64,000 bases of DNA from Vitellaria paradoxa (lineage: Eukaryota > Streptophyta > Magnoliopsida > Ericales > Sapotaceae): assembly GCA_019916065.1 (NCBI GenBank), contig CM034234.1, forward strand, positions 1,746,963 to 1,810,962, in the 5' to 3' direction. Every line of letters starts with the position of its first letter. Position 1 is the first letter of the stretch. The notes beneath the pieces are model-generated. The model was not told the DNA's origin. It worked only from the letters and a program-made list of their open reading frames with translations, and searched no databases. The position numbers and the translations under genes were made by a program. Shown here piece by piece: positions 1 through 13,300 of the stretch.

Positions 1-223
1 GCTGAGGATATTTGTTCTCCTAAATGATGCCTTAGAACTGTGTTGCTTGCGTTGATGGTATAGCTTTTGCTACTGGTGTATGCTATAGAGAACTGAATAA
101 TGCCATTGTTTTTTAACATCCGAATGCTCTTTTAGTTATCTTTAAAGTTAAATGAATGCATGTAGCAGTAATAGGGTTTCATTTATACTAAACAAAGTAT
201 GCATTTGCTCCTGCTGTTTACAG

Positions 224-2542
224 TGTTTTCCGGTAGAGGTGCCCCCGTTGATTAGCAGCACTCTTCAGGTAACTGCAATTCTTTGCTTGTTTTGTTTTTA
301 AGCACTAAATACCAGTGGTCATTGTCTTGGCAACCGAAGGCAATTTGTTTGTTTGTTTGCTGATGTTGCTAGAAATTAGTCGTTATATGCTTGACTGGAG
401 GAGATGACCACGATCCTTCGAAGACAGCTGTGAAAGCTTCTTCAGCAGCCATCCTGGCAAGGATTTTGGTAATGAATACCAATTTCCTTGCACAAATAAC
501 ATCAGAACCATCGCTATTGTCACTCCTCCTGAAGGCTGGATTTCCAAGTGATGAAAATGTACTTCTTTGTCTGGTTGACATATGGCTCGACAAGGTCAGT
601 AGAAACATGCATCTTGTGACAGGAATACTTTTGAAATTCAATAACAATGCTTGTGTCCTATCAGTTTGCTTTATTGTTCTACTTGCATTTATATGCCTTG
701 CATTACGTGGCCAGATTTGTATTGCACAATTGCAATCTCTTATTGAAATTCCATGGTTACAAGATACTGATGTATATAATCTACAGATCTTGTTCGTAGA
801 GAATGTTCTCCCCCCCCCCCCCCGGGGGGGGGGAGGCGTTTTGGAGAGACCTGGTTTATATATGCAGGCTGTATCACTGCAACTTTTGTGACCCTGATGG
901 ACTGGCACTCTGCTTTGATTTTTGTTGATAATCAAAGGGGGGCTTATTATCCATGAAATAAAATGTTTCTCTTTCATTTGGTCAAAACATAAATTTTGTA
1001 CTCTAGCAAGCACCACTAAGCCTTTTTCTGTTGTAGGATGAGATAGAAGTGATGGATTCTTGACTTTAGTTATCTATTTTCACAAATTGTCTCATTGGAG
1101 AAATATTATGCAGGTTGTTAGTGCATGCATGTACTTATTCTCACTCAGGGCTCATTCAAGATAATTTGAAAACTTTGGAAATAATTGGAAGTATAGTTTG
1201 GAAATGGTAGAATAGATTTGAATCTCTGAGCATTGTGAAATTAAGTTCCATAAAGTCATGTTTACACAATGTAGAATTTTTGAAGAAAATTTACTGAAGT
1301 TTTGCCAACTAGATACAATTGTGTGCAAATAAAGCTGTTATTGTTACAGGATGAGTTGTAGTTGTGCAAGTTGGCTTTCGTTCCTTGCAGATTACAATTT
1401 TCTGAAGATTTATGATTGATTTATTTAGGTCGTGGCTATTGTGAGATTTGCTTCCCTTGAGTGGCTTCTACATTGCCAGGTTGAAGTCCGCTTAGTTAGG
1501 CTTCAATTACATAAATAGAAAGGTCAATACCTAGTGTTGTTTTGATTTGTGATGCTGGCAAGAATGAATCTGTACACCAAAACTCCGGGTTTGTTTGGAT
1601 GATGAAGGAGATATCTCAAACTCAAGTCCCATTCTTTTCATTTACATCCTACCATCCTAGCGTTTACTATTCTACCAAATAATTGCCCCTATTTTGGTCA
1701 AAAGAGAGAGAGATGTGCGGGGAGATCTTGTCAGTGTCCGGTTACATATGAGCCTTGTAGTATACAAATGAAGATGTTAGTTGCAAATTGTATTTGCTTT
1801 TTCAAATCATTTTTGCAGTTTCTGCTATGAGCTTATTTGACTGTTCTGTTTTTTGTTAACTGCTGTCCTTTTTTTGCTTGATCACAGGTTGATAATGTCA
1901 ATTCTATCCAAAGAAAGGCGTTTGGTTTAGCCCTTTCTATAATTTTGACATTAAGATTGCCTCAAGTCCTTGATAAACTTGATCAGATTCTAAGGTATAT
2001 CTTTTGCTTCAATTTGAGGTGCCTTTTTAAATCCATTTGGATGAACTCTGTAGCTGATGGATTTAATTTATCATAGCGTATGTACAAGTGTAATATTGGG
2101 TGGAATTGAAGAATTCAACGAGGAAGAGTCCAGGTTAGATCCAATGTGCAATACATATTGCTCTATACCTTGTTAGATTTCCGGTTACTGTAGAATTGAT
2201 GACTAGTGTATCCCGTTGTATTAAACAACAGTAGTGATAATATAAGCTCCAGCAGACCTCAAGTTCCAAGCAAAGAATTCAGGAAAAGACAGGTACACAT
2301 TGTTGAAACATCCTGAATTTGGGATTGATGCATTTACAATATATTCTGGTAGAATAACTGCTTTTTTTCCCCCTTATTAGATCAAGTTTTCAGACCCAAT
2401 AAACCAGTTGTCTTTAGAGAATTCAGTGAGAGGCAATCTACAAACATGTGCTGCTTTTCACGGAGATTCTTTTAATTCGGCCATTGGTAGAATGCATCCT
2501 GCAGCATTTACCCAATTAAAGCAGGCACTGAAGATGTCATAG
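224..2542 (+). CDS. Importin-11-like nuclear transport receptor, C-terminal part (5' end outside window)
   Basis: Partial gene. Coding exons: 224-268, 373-594, 1888-1994, 2077-2133, 2232-2292, 2381-2542 (stop TAG 2540-2542). All junctions are GT-AG and keep one frame, giving 217 residues. The protein is helical and leucine-rich, with stretches such as VEVPPLISSTLQ, KAFGLALSIILTLRLPQ and FSDPINQLSLENSVR, and ends MHPAAFTQLKQALKMS. I recognise this as the C-terminal HEAT/ARM-repeat end of plant importin-11-type beta-karyopherins, which carry cargo through nuclear pores under Ran control. The cargo-binding middle and the N-terminal Ran-binding part lie upstream of the window. Bases 1-223 look like intron. 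The 1.3-kb intron 595-1887 carries a poly-C/poly-G palindrome. The assignment rests on remembered family similarity; another importin-beta family member is the main alternative. Confidence 0.8.
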
Positions 2543-3440
2543 GCTGGATGTGGTATTTTTAAATCGTACAATTATGATGGTGTCAAGCCCTGTCTTCCAA
2601 TTTTCCAATTATTTTATAGAGAGAATATATAGGGTAAGTTTTGTTTTTTGTTTTGTTTTATTGTTTTTTTTTTTTTTTTTGGTGATTCTTGTGATGACTG
2701 CTTTGATGGTGATAACCGATATATTTTATTGATGCATGTAGCTATGTCTTTAGATAGGTTTCCTGATGCACTTTGTGTTGTGGGCCTGTGACTACATCAC
2801 AATAAATCCAACAATACTTTTTCACCCCCATCCCCTTTTTTTATTCTCCCTATTGTTGTTTGTTATGCTACTATGGTATATCTAATCCGAGAAATTTGTT
2901 TTTTCAGGTGATTTTGAAGTTTTTTTGACTGGGGAGTTCCGGCAGTTTCCGAATTCTTTGATTTCCTCAATTGTTTGGTCTTTATTTTCCTTTTTGTTTT
3001 CTTCATTGATCAATCAAAGGTCAATCGTTGTAAATGTCCCTTTGGGACCACCATACTGTAAATAGTATGATCCTGTCTTGTTACAGTACGATAGACATAA
3101 GGGTCATATATTTCCCCAAAAAAGAAAAAGACGAATGGTCAGAAACAATGAGTTAACAGGTTGATTGATTCCGGGTTATCAGATGAGAATATTACATTTT
3201 TAAGAGAGAGGGAAAGAAGAATGTGGAAGCTCAATTCTTTCAGAGTCCAAAAAGATTTTGGTTGTCTATTTTATGTTTTTGCTCGTGAAGCTAAGGGAGT
3301 GAATTAATTAACAGTAAAAGCAAGTGATGATTATTTTTGGTTCTATATATATGCAGTAACATTTCTTGTAACTGTGACTTTTGTTACGGGCTTATACCTT
3401 CACGCCTTAATTCATGCAGCACTTAAATATTTTAACCTCT
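2543..3440. other. 3' flank of the importin-like gene
   Basis: No coding signal. The stretch holds T-rich runs (for example 2657-2680) and plausible plant near-upstream and poly(A) sequence between about 2900 and 3120, so it probably contains the 3' UTR and cleavage site of the importin-like gene. No cleavage position can be fixed from sequence alone. Confidence 0.4.
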
Positions 3441-3887
3441 TGTTGAAGTGTTAAGTCAGTATATCCCTTTGCTAGAAAGGTAATGGTACTTACAAAGTTT
3501 ACAAGGAAGCTAAATAAGAAAGACATTAAAGAGAGCAAGGCAACACATGAGAGAATTTGGAGAATGTTTTTCTTAACTTAAACTTGATGCTTATAAATGA
3601 AGGAATGACCCATATTTATAGTCTTTCACCTCCTCAATTGATAGTGGGGATTTATTTAACCCTATGGTGGAGGTTGATAATATTTAAGATATTTACATGG
3701 TAAGCTTTCAAAGGTAGTTTCTTGCATATTTTAAAATTTTCTATAAGCATTTAGTATATTTACAAAGAGTTGTGCAAAATATAGAATAGAGTTCTAAAAT
3801 ATACAAGATTAGCCTAATATGGTCTATAGTTTTTTAGAAATTTTGAAGTAATGTCACCTTGCTATGGTTATGTAGGCACCTGCAACA
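3441..3887 (-). mobile_element. Possible solo LTR (TGTTG...CAACA ends)
   Basis: A 447-bp block begins TGTTGAAGTG and ends CACCTGCAACA, so its ends form the short inverted repeat TGTTG/CAACA usual for LTRs. On the minus strand it contains a TATA-like ACTATAAATATGGG near 3615-3630, which suits an LTR read right to left. No matching 5-bp target duplication is visible (CCTCT on the left, CGTCA on the right) and no second copy was found in the window, so the call is tentative. Confidence 0.35.
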
Positions 3888-3893
3888 CGTCAA

Positions 3894-3994
3894 ATAAGTG
3901 TTAACATGGTGAGGTTGACACTGTTGATGAAAGATAAAAGAGATAAGTGCTAATATGGTGAGGTTGACACTGTTGTTGATGAAAGATAAACGAG
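3894..3994. repeat. Two-copy tandem repeat of about 50 bp
   Basis: Copy 1 starts ATAAGTGTTAACATGG at 3894 and copy 2 starts ATAAGTGCTAATATGG at 3943. Both continue through GGTGAGGTTGACACTGTTG and GATGAAAGATAAA. Copy 2 carries an extra TTG. Confidence 0.8.
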
Positions 3995-6500
3995 ATATAG
4001 ATCTATTTATTTAAATCATTTAGAACGTAGTTTGAAGCGCTTGTATAAGAGAAATTTTAAGAACTCTATTTTTCATTTCATTAGGTGACATGTATGTAGT
4101 GCCATTAATCCTATGATGTACTTATCTTGGTATGTGAATTAAAAATAGGCAATATGCAACCCAGAGAGTAAGGTTTTTAGACTAAGTACACTATATTATT
4201 AATTCAATTTTAATCTAAAAATTTTATCGAGCTTGAATGTGTGCTATATGTTATACTTGTGAGTTTTAAAGTCGTAAAAAATGTTTTTATCCCTACAAAA
4301 GTATTGTTTGTTTTAAAAGTATTTACATATACTTTAAGTATTGGCTTTTCACTACTTTAGTGGTGCATGCTATTTTTCACATTAATTTATTTCAGGTGAA
4401 ATGTTTATTTTCTACCTCAAAAATATGATTGTCTCATATAATAAGAACAAAGTTGAGGTGTACATATACATGAGCGAGTCAAAGATTTGTGGCAAGAGGT
4501 TAGCATTTTTGTCGAAAATAAATTTTTGTGAAGAAGTCTGCATGCATCAATAAAGATGTGGGGGAGGGGAGAATGCTTGGAGCATATATTGTCACTCTCT
4601 ACTTAGAGATGTAATTGGTCAAGTGCTTCAAGTCTTAACATAAGGAACGGGAAAGTTTAACTTTTAAATCAAAGTATAATCTATCAATAAAATAGATAAT
4701 AATAAAATAAAATTTCCATCTTAAAGCAAAATATTAACTCAATAATTATCATTCGAAACTTTCATGCTCAGAGCAATCAAATCACAATGACATAAATAAT
4801 CTCAATTGACTAAAGAATTTATTCCAACCACTAAACAAAATCATAAAATAACTTTGAGAGGCTGCCACTAAAGTTCTATCATTCAAAATTCATAATTAAT
4901 TCTTTTCATGCTCATGTAAAAACAAAACGTAAATAAGAGGTGAGTTAAAGCTTAACAAATAAACACTAAACTAATATATAATAACAGTAAAACAGTTTAT
5001 CTAAAATAATTTTTTTAAGCAACTAATATCCATATATAAATAATAATTTCCAAAACTGCACATGAAAATTCTAATAACATCCATAATCTAAAGTAATTTA
5101 ACATCTTAATTACATCAGTTATTATAAATTATCAATATGTGGCTTATAATATGAGAATTAAATATTACATATGCCATATAATTTTTTCATGAGTAACGCA
5201 CGTTAAATCCAACATCGCGTTTAGAGTCGCTCAATTTAACTCTTGAATTTTTTTCCTAGTCGATTTAATGAAGGTCATTATCATTTACATGGACTTGTTC
5301 CTACAATTGTAAAAAATTAGAATCATTATGGTTCATCCACTACATTCCCTAGTTAATTACTAGAGATACATTATTTAAGGAGCCAGTTCCGTGAACTTTT
5401 ATTTCAATATCAATAACAAATAAATATTTGTCACATTCTATTAATTGAAATAGCTAATCATAAATGTTCAATATCATAAAATATATAACCTTGTAACAAA
5501 ATAAATAAAATTTTCATAAATAGTGATCTAGAAAATCTAAATTTGAAAACTTTTATGCATGAAATTTACAAAAAAATTAATACTATCAAAACAAACCATT
5601 CACTAAAATCCATAAGACTTGTCATAATATTGTCACTAACTAAAACACATAAATATAAATACTTATTATTTGAAAATGTAATCTAAAATTATTATTAAAT
5701 ATAAACTCTATGTGTCAAGATAAGAAGCGACTCTCATATTAAATAATTTCAAATTACATCTGTCAAACTTTTTGGAAACAACTTTCTTGTTTGTAATTTT
5801 TTTAGGGGATATTTGGAATAACAAAAAGTTAATAAAAATTATAGTAACATTTATTAAGAATATATAGTATATTAAAAGAAATCAAAGTCTATAAATTGTT
5901 TTACTTGTAACTGATGACGATCTCAACTTTAATGCATCCAATATACTGCTTCAATATATATATATATACATATATATATCTCAACAAAGAATATTAAACC
6001 TAATTTGACTTAATTCCTATTTAAATAAAAAGAAATTAATTTTATAAATTAAGCTCTGCATACACATTTAATGGAATTATCAATAATAAAATTTCTAATC
6101 TATGCAACTATAATGGATCAACGATGATATGAGAGAGTTGATAAGAGAGTAGACAAGTACTGAGATGCATGTATCTCTCAAATACAATATGTTTTAAAAC
6201 TATGTAAATATTAAATTTTATTTAAAACTAAACTTTATTGATATTATATTGTGTATTGGCACACAAAAATATCAATATTCGATGCTTGGTAATTAATTAT
6301 AACACCACTCCATTTGTAATCATAATGAAATCTATAATAGTTTTGAATTAACATTTGAAACTCGCACGGGTAATGACAATCTATATTCCTATATAAGGAA
6401 AGACATAAAGAAAATAGAAATTAGGATTTTTAGGGGCAAATTTGAAAATATATTTGATCATTTACTAAAACTGTAAATTTGTAAACTCAGGGCTCATTAG
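3995..6500. other. AT-rich intergenic DNA
   Basis: About 2.5 kb of very AT-rich sequence between the importin-like gene and EBP1. I see no open frame with coding character, no RNA gene and no intact mobile element. A short (TA)n tract lies near 5957-5980. Near 6382 a TCTATATTCCTATAT stretch faintly resembles a Helitron 5' end, but I could not support it further. Confidence 0.6.
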
Positions 6501-6521
6501 AATTTGGAATAATATAAAGCA

Positions 6522-6565
6522 AAACCCTAGCGCGGAACCAGTTGCGCCGGCCCTCTGTATATAAG
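6522..6565 (+). promoter_or_regulatory. EBP1 core promoter: telo-box and TATA box
   Basis: AAACCCTAG (telo-box type) at 6522-6530 is followed by a TATATAAG TATA box at 6558-6565, about 300 bp before the start codon. Telo-boxes are typical of plant genes for ribosomal proteins and ribosome biogenesis, which agrees with EBP1 function. Transcription probably starts near 6590. A 5'-UTR intron can be proposed from a GTGAGT donor at 6696 to a GATCGCAG acceptor ending at 6829. Confidence 0.65.
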
Positions 6566-6859
6566 GCACACACTGCCGACCACTCAGCCCCGGCTCGCTC
6601 ACCCTTCGTGGCGTCGTCGCAAGAAAGAATCTCCTGCTAAAACACTAGCTTTCTCTTTCTGTCATACCTCAAATCCATTGCTCGCAATTTTTCTGGTGAG
6701 TTCTTCTCTGTTCGATTGGTCTATCTTTTCAATCGTGTTTGGGTATCTGATGAGATTTCAGTTTCGGAACGATTCAGGCAAGTGGTTCGGTGTGTGTGTT
6801 TTATTTTTATTTTATTTTTTTGATCGCAGCAGTCTTAGGGGTGTATTGAGCTCTAAGCG

Positions 6860-6955
6860 ATGTCGGACGAGGAAAGGGAAGAGAAGGAGTTGGATCTCTC
6901 CTCTCCCGAAGTCGTCACCAAATACAAGAGCGCTGCCGAGATTGTTAACAGTTAA

Positions 6956-7013
<58 letters not shown>

Positions 7014-7341
7014 GCATATACGTGTATTATGTTGACGTGTTTTTACACAAGTTCGTGTGTGGAGCTAAAGGTGTTATTTTTGTTCTTTCCAGGTGTCTGG
7101 TAAAATGTGCTTTTGGTTTTTGTTGCTGTGTGCATTGTTGTCTGTTTATTATTTACGTATGCCTATGGATATGTGTTATTTTTTCGTGTGGTAGGCAGCT
7201 TGGTTTGATGACCCAGTTACACAAATTTATAGAATTTATGAAAATGTGCAGAGGCCTTGCAATTGGTACTATCAGAATGCAAACCAAAGGCTAAGATTGT
7301 TGATCTTTGTGAGAAGGGTGATTCATTTATCAGGGAGTAAG

Positions 7342-7380
<39 letters not shown>

Positions 7381-10300
7381 AATTTATATATTTATATTAA
7401 CATTTTAGGAATCCCTTTTAAATGAGTCACAAATACTGATAATATGTAGGCAATCCGGCAATATGTACAAAAATGTCAAGAAGAAGATTGAAAGGGGTGT
7501 TGCATTCCCCACATGCATTTCTGTTAACAACACTGTTTGTCATTTCTCTCCGCTTGCCAGTGATGAGACGGTGTTGGAAGAAGGTGATATGTTGAAGATG
7601 TAAGTTTTCTTGAAGCAACATATATGTTACTAGTGGAGAGCTGATGGTTTTTTTTTTTTTTTGGCCTAGATTATGATGTATTTTTATTTTGGCTGCAGTG
7701 ACATGGGATGTCACATAGATGGTTTCATTGCTGTTGTTGCGCACACCCATGTCCTTCAGGGAGGACCTGTAACTGGTAGGCAAGCTGATGTTATTGCTGC
7801 TGCAAATACTGCTGCTGAGGTTGCACTGAGGCTTGTAAGGCCAGGGAGAAAGGTAAATGTGCCATATGCTTGGGTTTTACTTTTTCATTAACCAGTTGAC
7901 ATTGCTAATGTTAAAAATGAATTCGTGAATGGCTGTCTGATTTAATTTATTTGATAGAACCGTTGTGCCTTTTTTGATTATAGGAGTGGCCTTTTTAGTT
8001 TGTCTCATCGATATTTTGCCTCAACTCTTTTTTTTTTGGGATCAATAATAATATGCCTTTCACGTGTGTATCCCCTTGCAATCAAGCTGTATTGTCTTTT
8101 CTTACTTTTAATATGGGTAATGAATAATCCATGCCCTTGTATGGTGGGATTATTGTCTTATTGTTTAGCATCCTTGCATTATTTAATTGGGTACAATTTT
8201 TGTCTTCCTTGAGCATCTTCAGGACAAATAACTAAATAACCAATTATAGTTTAGAATGTTGATGGGCACTTGTATTACATATTTCATAATAATAAAATAG
8301 ATCTTATTGGTTATGATTTGTGTTGGGAACACTGTTGAATGATGGTCCGTGGTTAAGGACTGCATGACCTAGGTGGTTACATGTGAGGACCGTAAATACA
8401 ATTGCATGTGGTGCCTGCTTGGATAAATTTACTTGCAGCAGTTATTGACCGCTTCAGCATGTGTTCTTTTTTTTTTTTTTTTTCGGTTGGTGTTTAAAGC
8501 TGTAATTTGTTTTGATAGAGGAGTGTTTTTTTAATTGTGATTAGCATATCCGTGATGCTATTTTCAATACAATTGCTTCTTTACTCTTTTTTTTTGGGGG
8601 GGGGGGGATAAGTTACAATTGCTTATACAAAAAAATGTAATTTGTTTTGAATGATTGTAAATGAGTAAGGCATCATTTCCATGCTCTTGTTCAGTATTTG
8701 GTTTTCAAGGTTTCCTTTTCCTTAGACATTAGTAAATCTGTACAAGTTCTCTCAAAGGCTATGTTTGGTAATCAAGGACTAGAAGTAGAATTCCTGAGCT
8801 AAAAGAAATTCTTCTCAGTGTACGTATATTATTTTATGTAGAGATGGGACTTGAAATTTCGGCATTTAAGGAATTATTGGTTCCTGAATAGTAATGAATT
8901 GATGGATAGACAAATATTCTTAATTTCCATTTGAAGGAATTTGGGCATTTAAGGAATTATAGGTTCCCGAATAGTCCGCCTCCTGGTGGGATAATATCTC
9001 CCAGAACACCATATTCCGCCTTTGGATTGGGCAACGACTGCTCCCTTGGTGGCAAAAGATTGCTCGCTGTGCCATCTCTGGGGTTTAGCAACACCTTGTT
9101 AGTTTTTGTTGTTGATGCTCATGGGTTTTGGAATTGATCGCGACGATTAATATGGCTTTGAGCGAACTTTATCTCCGTGTTCGTATATTCCAACAGTGAA
9201 ATTGTCGAAGATAGAGCCTGCTGTAGGTGCCAAAGCGGTAGACTCCCTTCGGTGGGTGTTCCTTGCTATCGATGGGAGGCATTCTCATATCCTATCGCCT
9301 TGGGAAAGTAGGGTTCTTGCTATTACCTCTTGGGATTGGCCATGAGAGAGACATTACTCAAGTCACACATATCTCTAATGCTTTTTGGAATTTGTGGTTT
9401 GGCCTGTGAGGAAATCAGTTAGAAAAAAACCATCTTTCGGGACTGAATGGCTTTACACAGCCTTGCTGACATTCTGCAATTCTGAGGCCTTCAATTTTCT
9501 TTCTTGTTTCATTTTATGCGAATATATATACACATATATTTAATTGAGATTTGAGTAGGGTACTTATTAAATGATTTCCAAAATTGTGGTTTGGAAACAA
9601 TTGCACCCTGTTTTGGATTTAAAAATACATGATCTGTTTGGATTTTGATTTCCACTCCCCTCTATTTGGTGGCAAAGGCTGAATGCCCCTCTCCTTTCAT
9701 GCATGGTGGCCGGTGTCCCATCTTTGTGGCAAATACTGACTGCCTCCCCCCCACCCCAAAAAAATAAATTAATTAATTAATTAAAAATAATCTGGTGTCA
9801 AAAACTAACTCCCCCCTCCCCTCCTTGTGCATGAGGGCCAGTGTCCCATCTTGGTGGCAAAGACCAACTGCCACCCCTCCCACCCAAATAAATAAATAAA
9901 AAATAAAATCTGGTGGCAAAGACTGACTGCCCCCCTGCTCTTCTCCTGCATGAGGGCCAGTGTCCCCATCTTAGTGGCAAAGACTGACTGCTTGACCCTG
10001 AGGCCACATCATAGCACCAACTTGGATGTCATGTCTTTTTTGCTAAATTGGGAACAGATGTTCTGTTCTGTGAAGGTGTGGCTGGGTGGGCTTATCATGT
10101 GGCCCTTTGCTTAAAACAAGTAGAAATCAGAAAGAGGTTTGATGAGGGCGCGGGCTTGAGTCTGTTTGTTTGGGAATGCAGTCTCAATCGGGCGGTGGAT
10201 GCCGTGTAAGGCTAAATATGGATGCCGTGTAAGGCTAAAAAAAAAAAAAACGAGTACCACAAGGGAATGATGAAAAGGACTTTGAAAAGAAAGTCAATGA

Positions 10301-13300
10301 GTGCTTGAACTTGTTTGGAGGGAAGTGGATGAGGGCTGGCGATGCGGCCCGGTCAGATTTGGAACGGTGATGGCTGGTCCGTCGATCGACTTGGGCTGCG
10401 GACTGTTGCGGAGGCCAAAGCCCTGGCAGTCGTAAAGCCGGTTGAGGTGTGTTCACCTCGGTTGTGGCTACATACATGGATATTTTATGGCAGTTGTGAT
10501 GATTATTGAACCATGAATAATATGCAGATGCATAGTGTTAACATTGTATGCTATCTTCGATTAATGCTCTAATTTTTGCATTTGCTTTAATTCTCTTTCC
10601 GTGGAGTTTTGTGATATTAGCTACTTAATTTGGATATTAAAGTTGAGATGATTGTGAGCTGTGGTTCCTTTGTGTGTGTTATTGTGGCATTATTCGAATA
10701 AATCCTTCCAGCTGCCCCCTAAATGATGAACAATTTGAATAAGCTATGGATTAACATCCAGATGAAGCTTTTGTCATAGTTACTCTGATAGGGGATGTCA
10801 GTTTTATGTAAGTTAGATAAACGCTTTAAGGTCTCATTTCAATTTATCAGAACATCTTGATTCTTGTATGAAATAATTTTTCCATGAATAGCCATATAAA
10901 CCCAGAACATATGATCTATATTAGGTGTGCATCGTATTATCTAGTAAGTTATCACCAGATACACCAACTTGACTGTGGGTATTATATTTATGATTGGCCA
11001 TACTGGATATTGAATATACCTGGGTGAAGTTTTAGTGATTTGATATACAATTTTTGAAGATGGCAACTTTGCCGAGGTGATCAATCAACTGTTGATTTCC
11101 TCTTTTCCCTGTTGCCTATATTATACTTGGTCAATTGTGGGAATGCTGTAGGTTGATCTTTTTATTTAATGATGATGCCTCCATTCTCTCATGAGCCAAA
11201 ATCTTTGTAACTAATAAAATAGGTTCTGTGGTGTTTTTCAGTTTTTACCTCCTTGCGTCAGTGGCTTACTGGTATTGATTTTTATTTATTGAATAGACCT
11301 ATTTATATTGATACTTTCACGGAGTTGCCTTATTTGGTTATATTCAAAGGTAAAGAGTGCCCTTGTCCTGAACCAGTTTTTTGAATTCCAGAAACAGTGA
11401 AATTGAATTTTATGCCTAACTGTGGACCTTATTTCTCTACATGAAGAATATATTCAAAGGCTATGGGTTTGTCCCTGTGAAGCTTTTTTCTGTCATAGTT
11501 ACCCTGATAGAGGATAATGTTTGTCCATTTTGTATTGGAAGTCTGTTTTTCCGCTCCTCCCATCCTCTCTCTTCTTTCTCTTTTATTTATCTACCAATTT
11601 ATTTATTTTTTTTTTTATGTGTAATTGGCAATTTCTTGATTTGCTCATCCCTGATAAAAGGAATGATGCTAGGTAGGAAAGCAATGGTTTTATGCACCAA
11701 TTAAATTTTTTGTTGCAAGCCTTCTGCTTTTTTTCATGTTGTGGTGAAATGTGTGTTTTAAGCATTCCTATGGTTCATGACGGAGGTGTGAAATAGTCCA
11801 AAGTCCAAAATTTTTCGCAATAAGAACTTCATGGCAACAAATCATGTTATTTGTGAAGGCACTTGTTGGTGGTTTTTTGATATGACATGGCTGCCCTGTG
11901 TGTAGGGAACCGAACCAAATTAACCAAAATAATTTGGTTCAGTTCTGGTTTGATCAAGTTAACTGAAATTATCAAATATATTACTGTATATATCTATATA
12001 TATGTATCTAATTTCTAATCTTGGTGATGTTTTTTATTTCTGATTTTGTTCTTTACAAATTTTATTATATTTATATTTATATTTATAAGTATATTTTTTC
12101 GTTTTGGGTTATTTTGGTTCTGCAGTTACAATGACCAAAACCAAGCTAAAATGTAATTTAGGTCCCCAAACGCAACTGAAACTGAGCCAAAAACTGAATT
12201 AACTGAAAATCAAAATTTTGGTTCAGTGTTGGTTCTAGCATATACTTGGTCCATTCAGGTGCCTCGGTATGATGAATACTAGTTTGAAGCTATGTGGAAG
12301 AATGTATTCAAAGTGAGGCCTTTGTCGTAGTTACTCTGTTTGGAAAACTTACTGGATTTTGCCCGAGTGGCATTCACTAAATAATATTCTTGCTTAGGCA
12401 GTTTCTTCGCTGAATCCCATTGTCATGAAATTTCAGTGGGGATGCAGAAGCTATTTGGTATCTTTACCTTTTTAGATAGAGCATTTGGTTTCAGTTTTCC
12501 TCTTCTTTTTGGCCAAAACCAGTTTTTTTTTTTTCTTTTTCTGCTGGTCTTTTTTTAACTTAGCACATTATTTTCTAGGATGCCTATTTTTTTAATTGAC
12601 ATTCTTATTACCATGGATGTTAATTTGAGTTGATTGGTAAAATTTAATGTTGGTATGTTTTTGTCGTATCATTTAGTTTCAGCAGCTGAATCTTTTTTGT
12701 AATTGCAGAATAAAGATGTAACAGAAGCCATTCAGAAGGTTGCTGCTGCCTATGACTGCAAAATTGTTGAAGGTGTCCTTGGCCACCAGCTGAAACAGTT
12801 TGTGATTGATGGAAACAAGGTTGTACTTAGTGTTTCAAACCCTGAGACAAGAGTTGATGATGCTGAGTTTGAGGAGAATGAAATTTACGGGATTGATATA
12901 GTCACAAGTACAGGTGAAGGCAAGGTAATTAAACTGCCTTTGCAGGCCTGTAGATCATTCTTTATGTCCTGTCTTCAATGTCCTCAATTTTTTTTTTTTG
13001 GGTGCTCATTTGCAGCCTAAGCTCTTAGATGAGAAACAGACAACTGTTTACAAAAGAGCTGTTGACAAGAATTATCACTTGAAGATGAAAGCATCTAGGT
13101 TCATATTCAGTGAGATAAGCCAGAAATTCCCTATCATGCCATTCACAGCAAGGTTTGTTACATTGGGCATTTGTTTCCTTCAAGATTCTTGTTTTGGCCA
13201 TTGGTAGTTTGTCCTTTGCCTTATCGTATTGGCAAAATTTATAAATGGCAGGGCTTTGGAAGAGAAGCGTGCTCGTTTGGGATTGGTAGAGTGCGTAAAT

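Larger units (their letters stand above)
7853..12708 (+). other. Large intron 4 of EBP1
   Basis: 4.86 kb between exons 4 and 5, with a GTAAAT donor and a TTGCAG acceptor. The content is mixed: T-rich runs, a TTTTGGGG-type homopolymer junction near 8588-8606, a short direct repeat (CATTTAAGGAATTA at about 8863 and 8946), a three-copy minisatellite at 9660-10005, a GC-richer block at about 10130-10490, and three diverged copies of a 40-bp motif near 10760, 11476 and 12312. No gene on either strand is supported inside it. Confidence 0.85.

Noticed and set aside
391..891. Open frame of 166 codons near the importin-like exon
   Set aside because: Only 391-594 is exon; the frame continues into the intron past a good GTCAGT donor and through the poly-C/poly-G palindrome.
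3441..3887. Full LTR retrotransposon
   Set aside because: Only one LTR-like block is present, with no target duplication, gag/pol or primer-binding site, so it was kept only as a possible solo LTR.
9120..9480. Near-balanced stretch in EBP1 intron 4 as a captured exon
   Set aside because: All frames hold stops at short intervals and no translated piece resembled a known protein.
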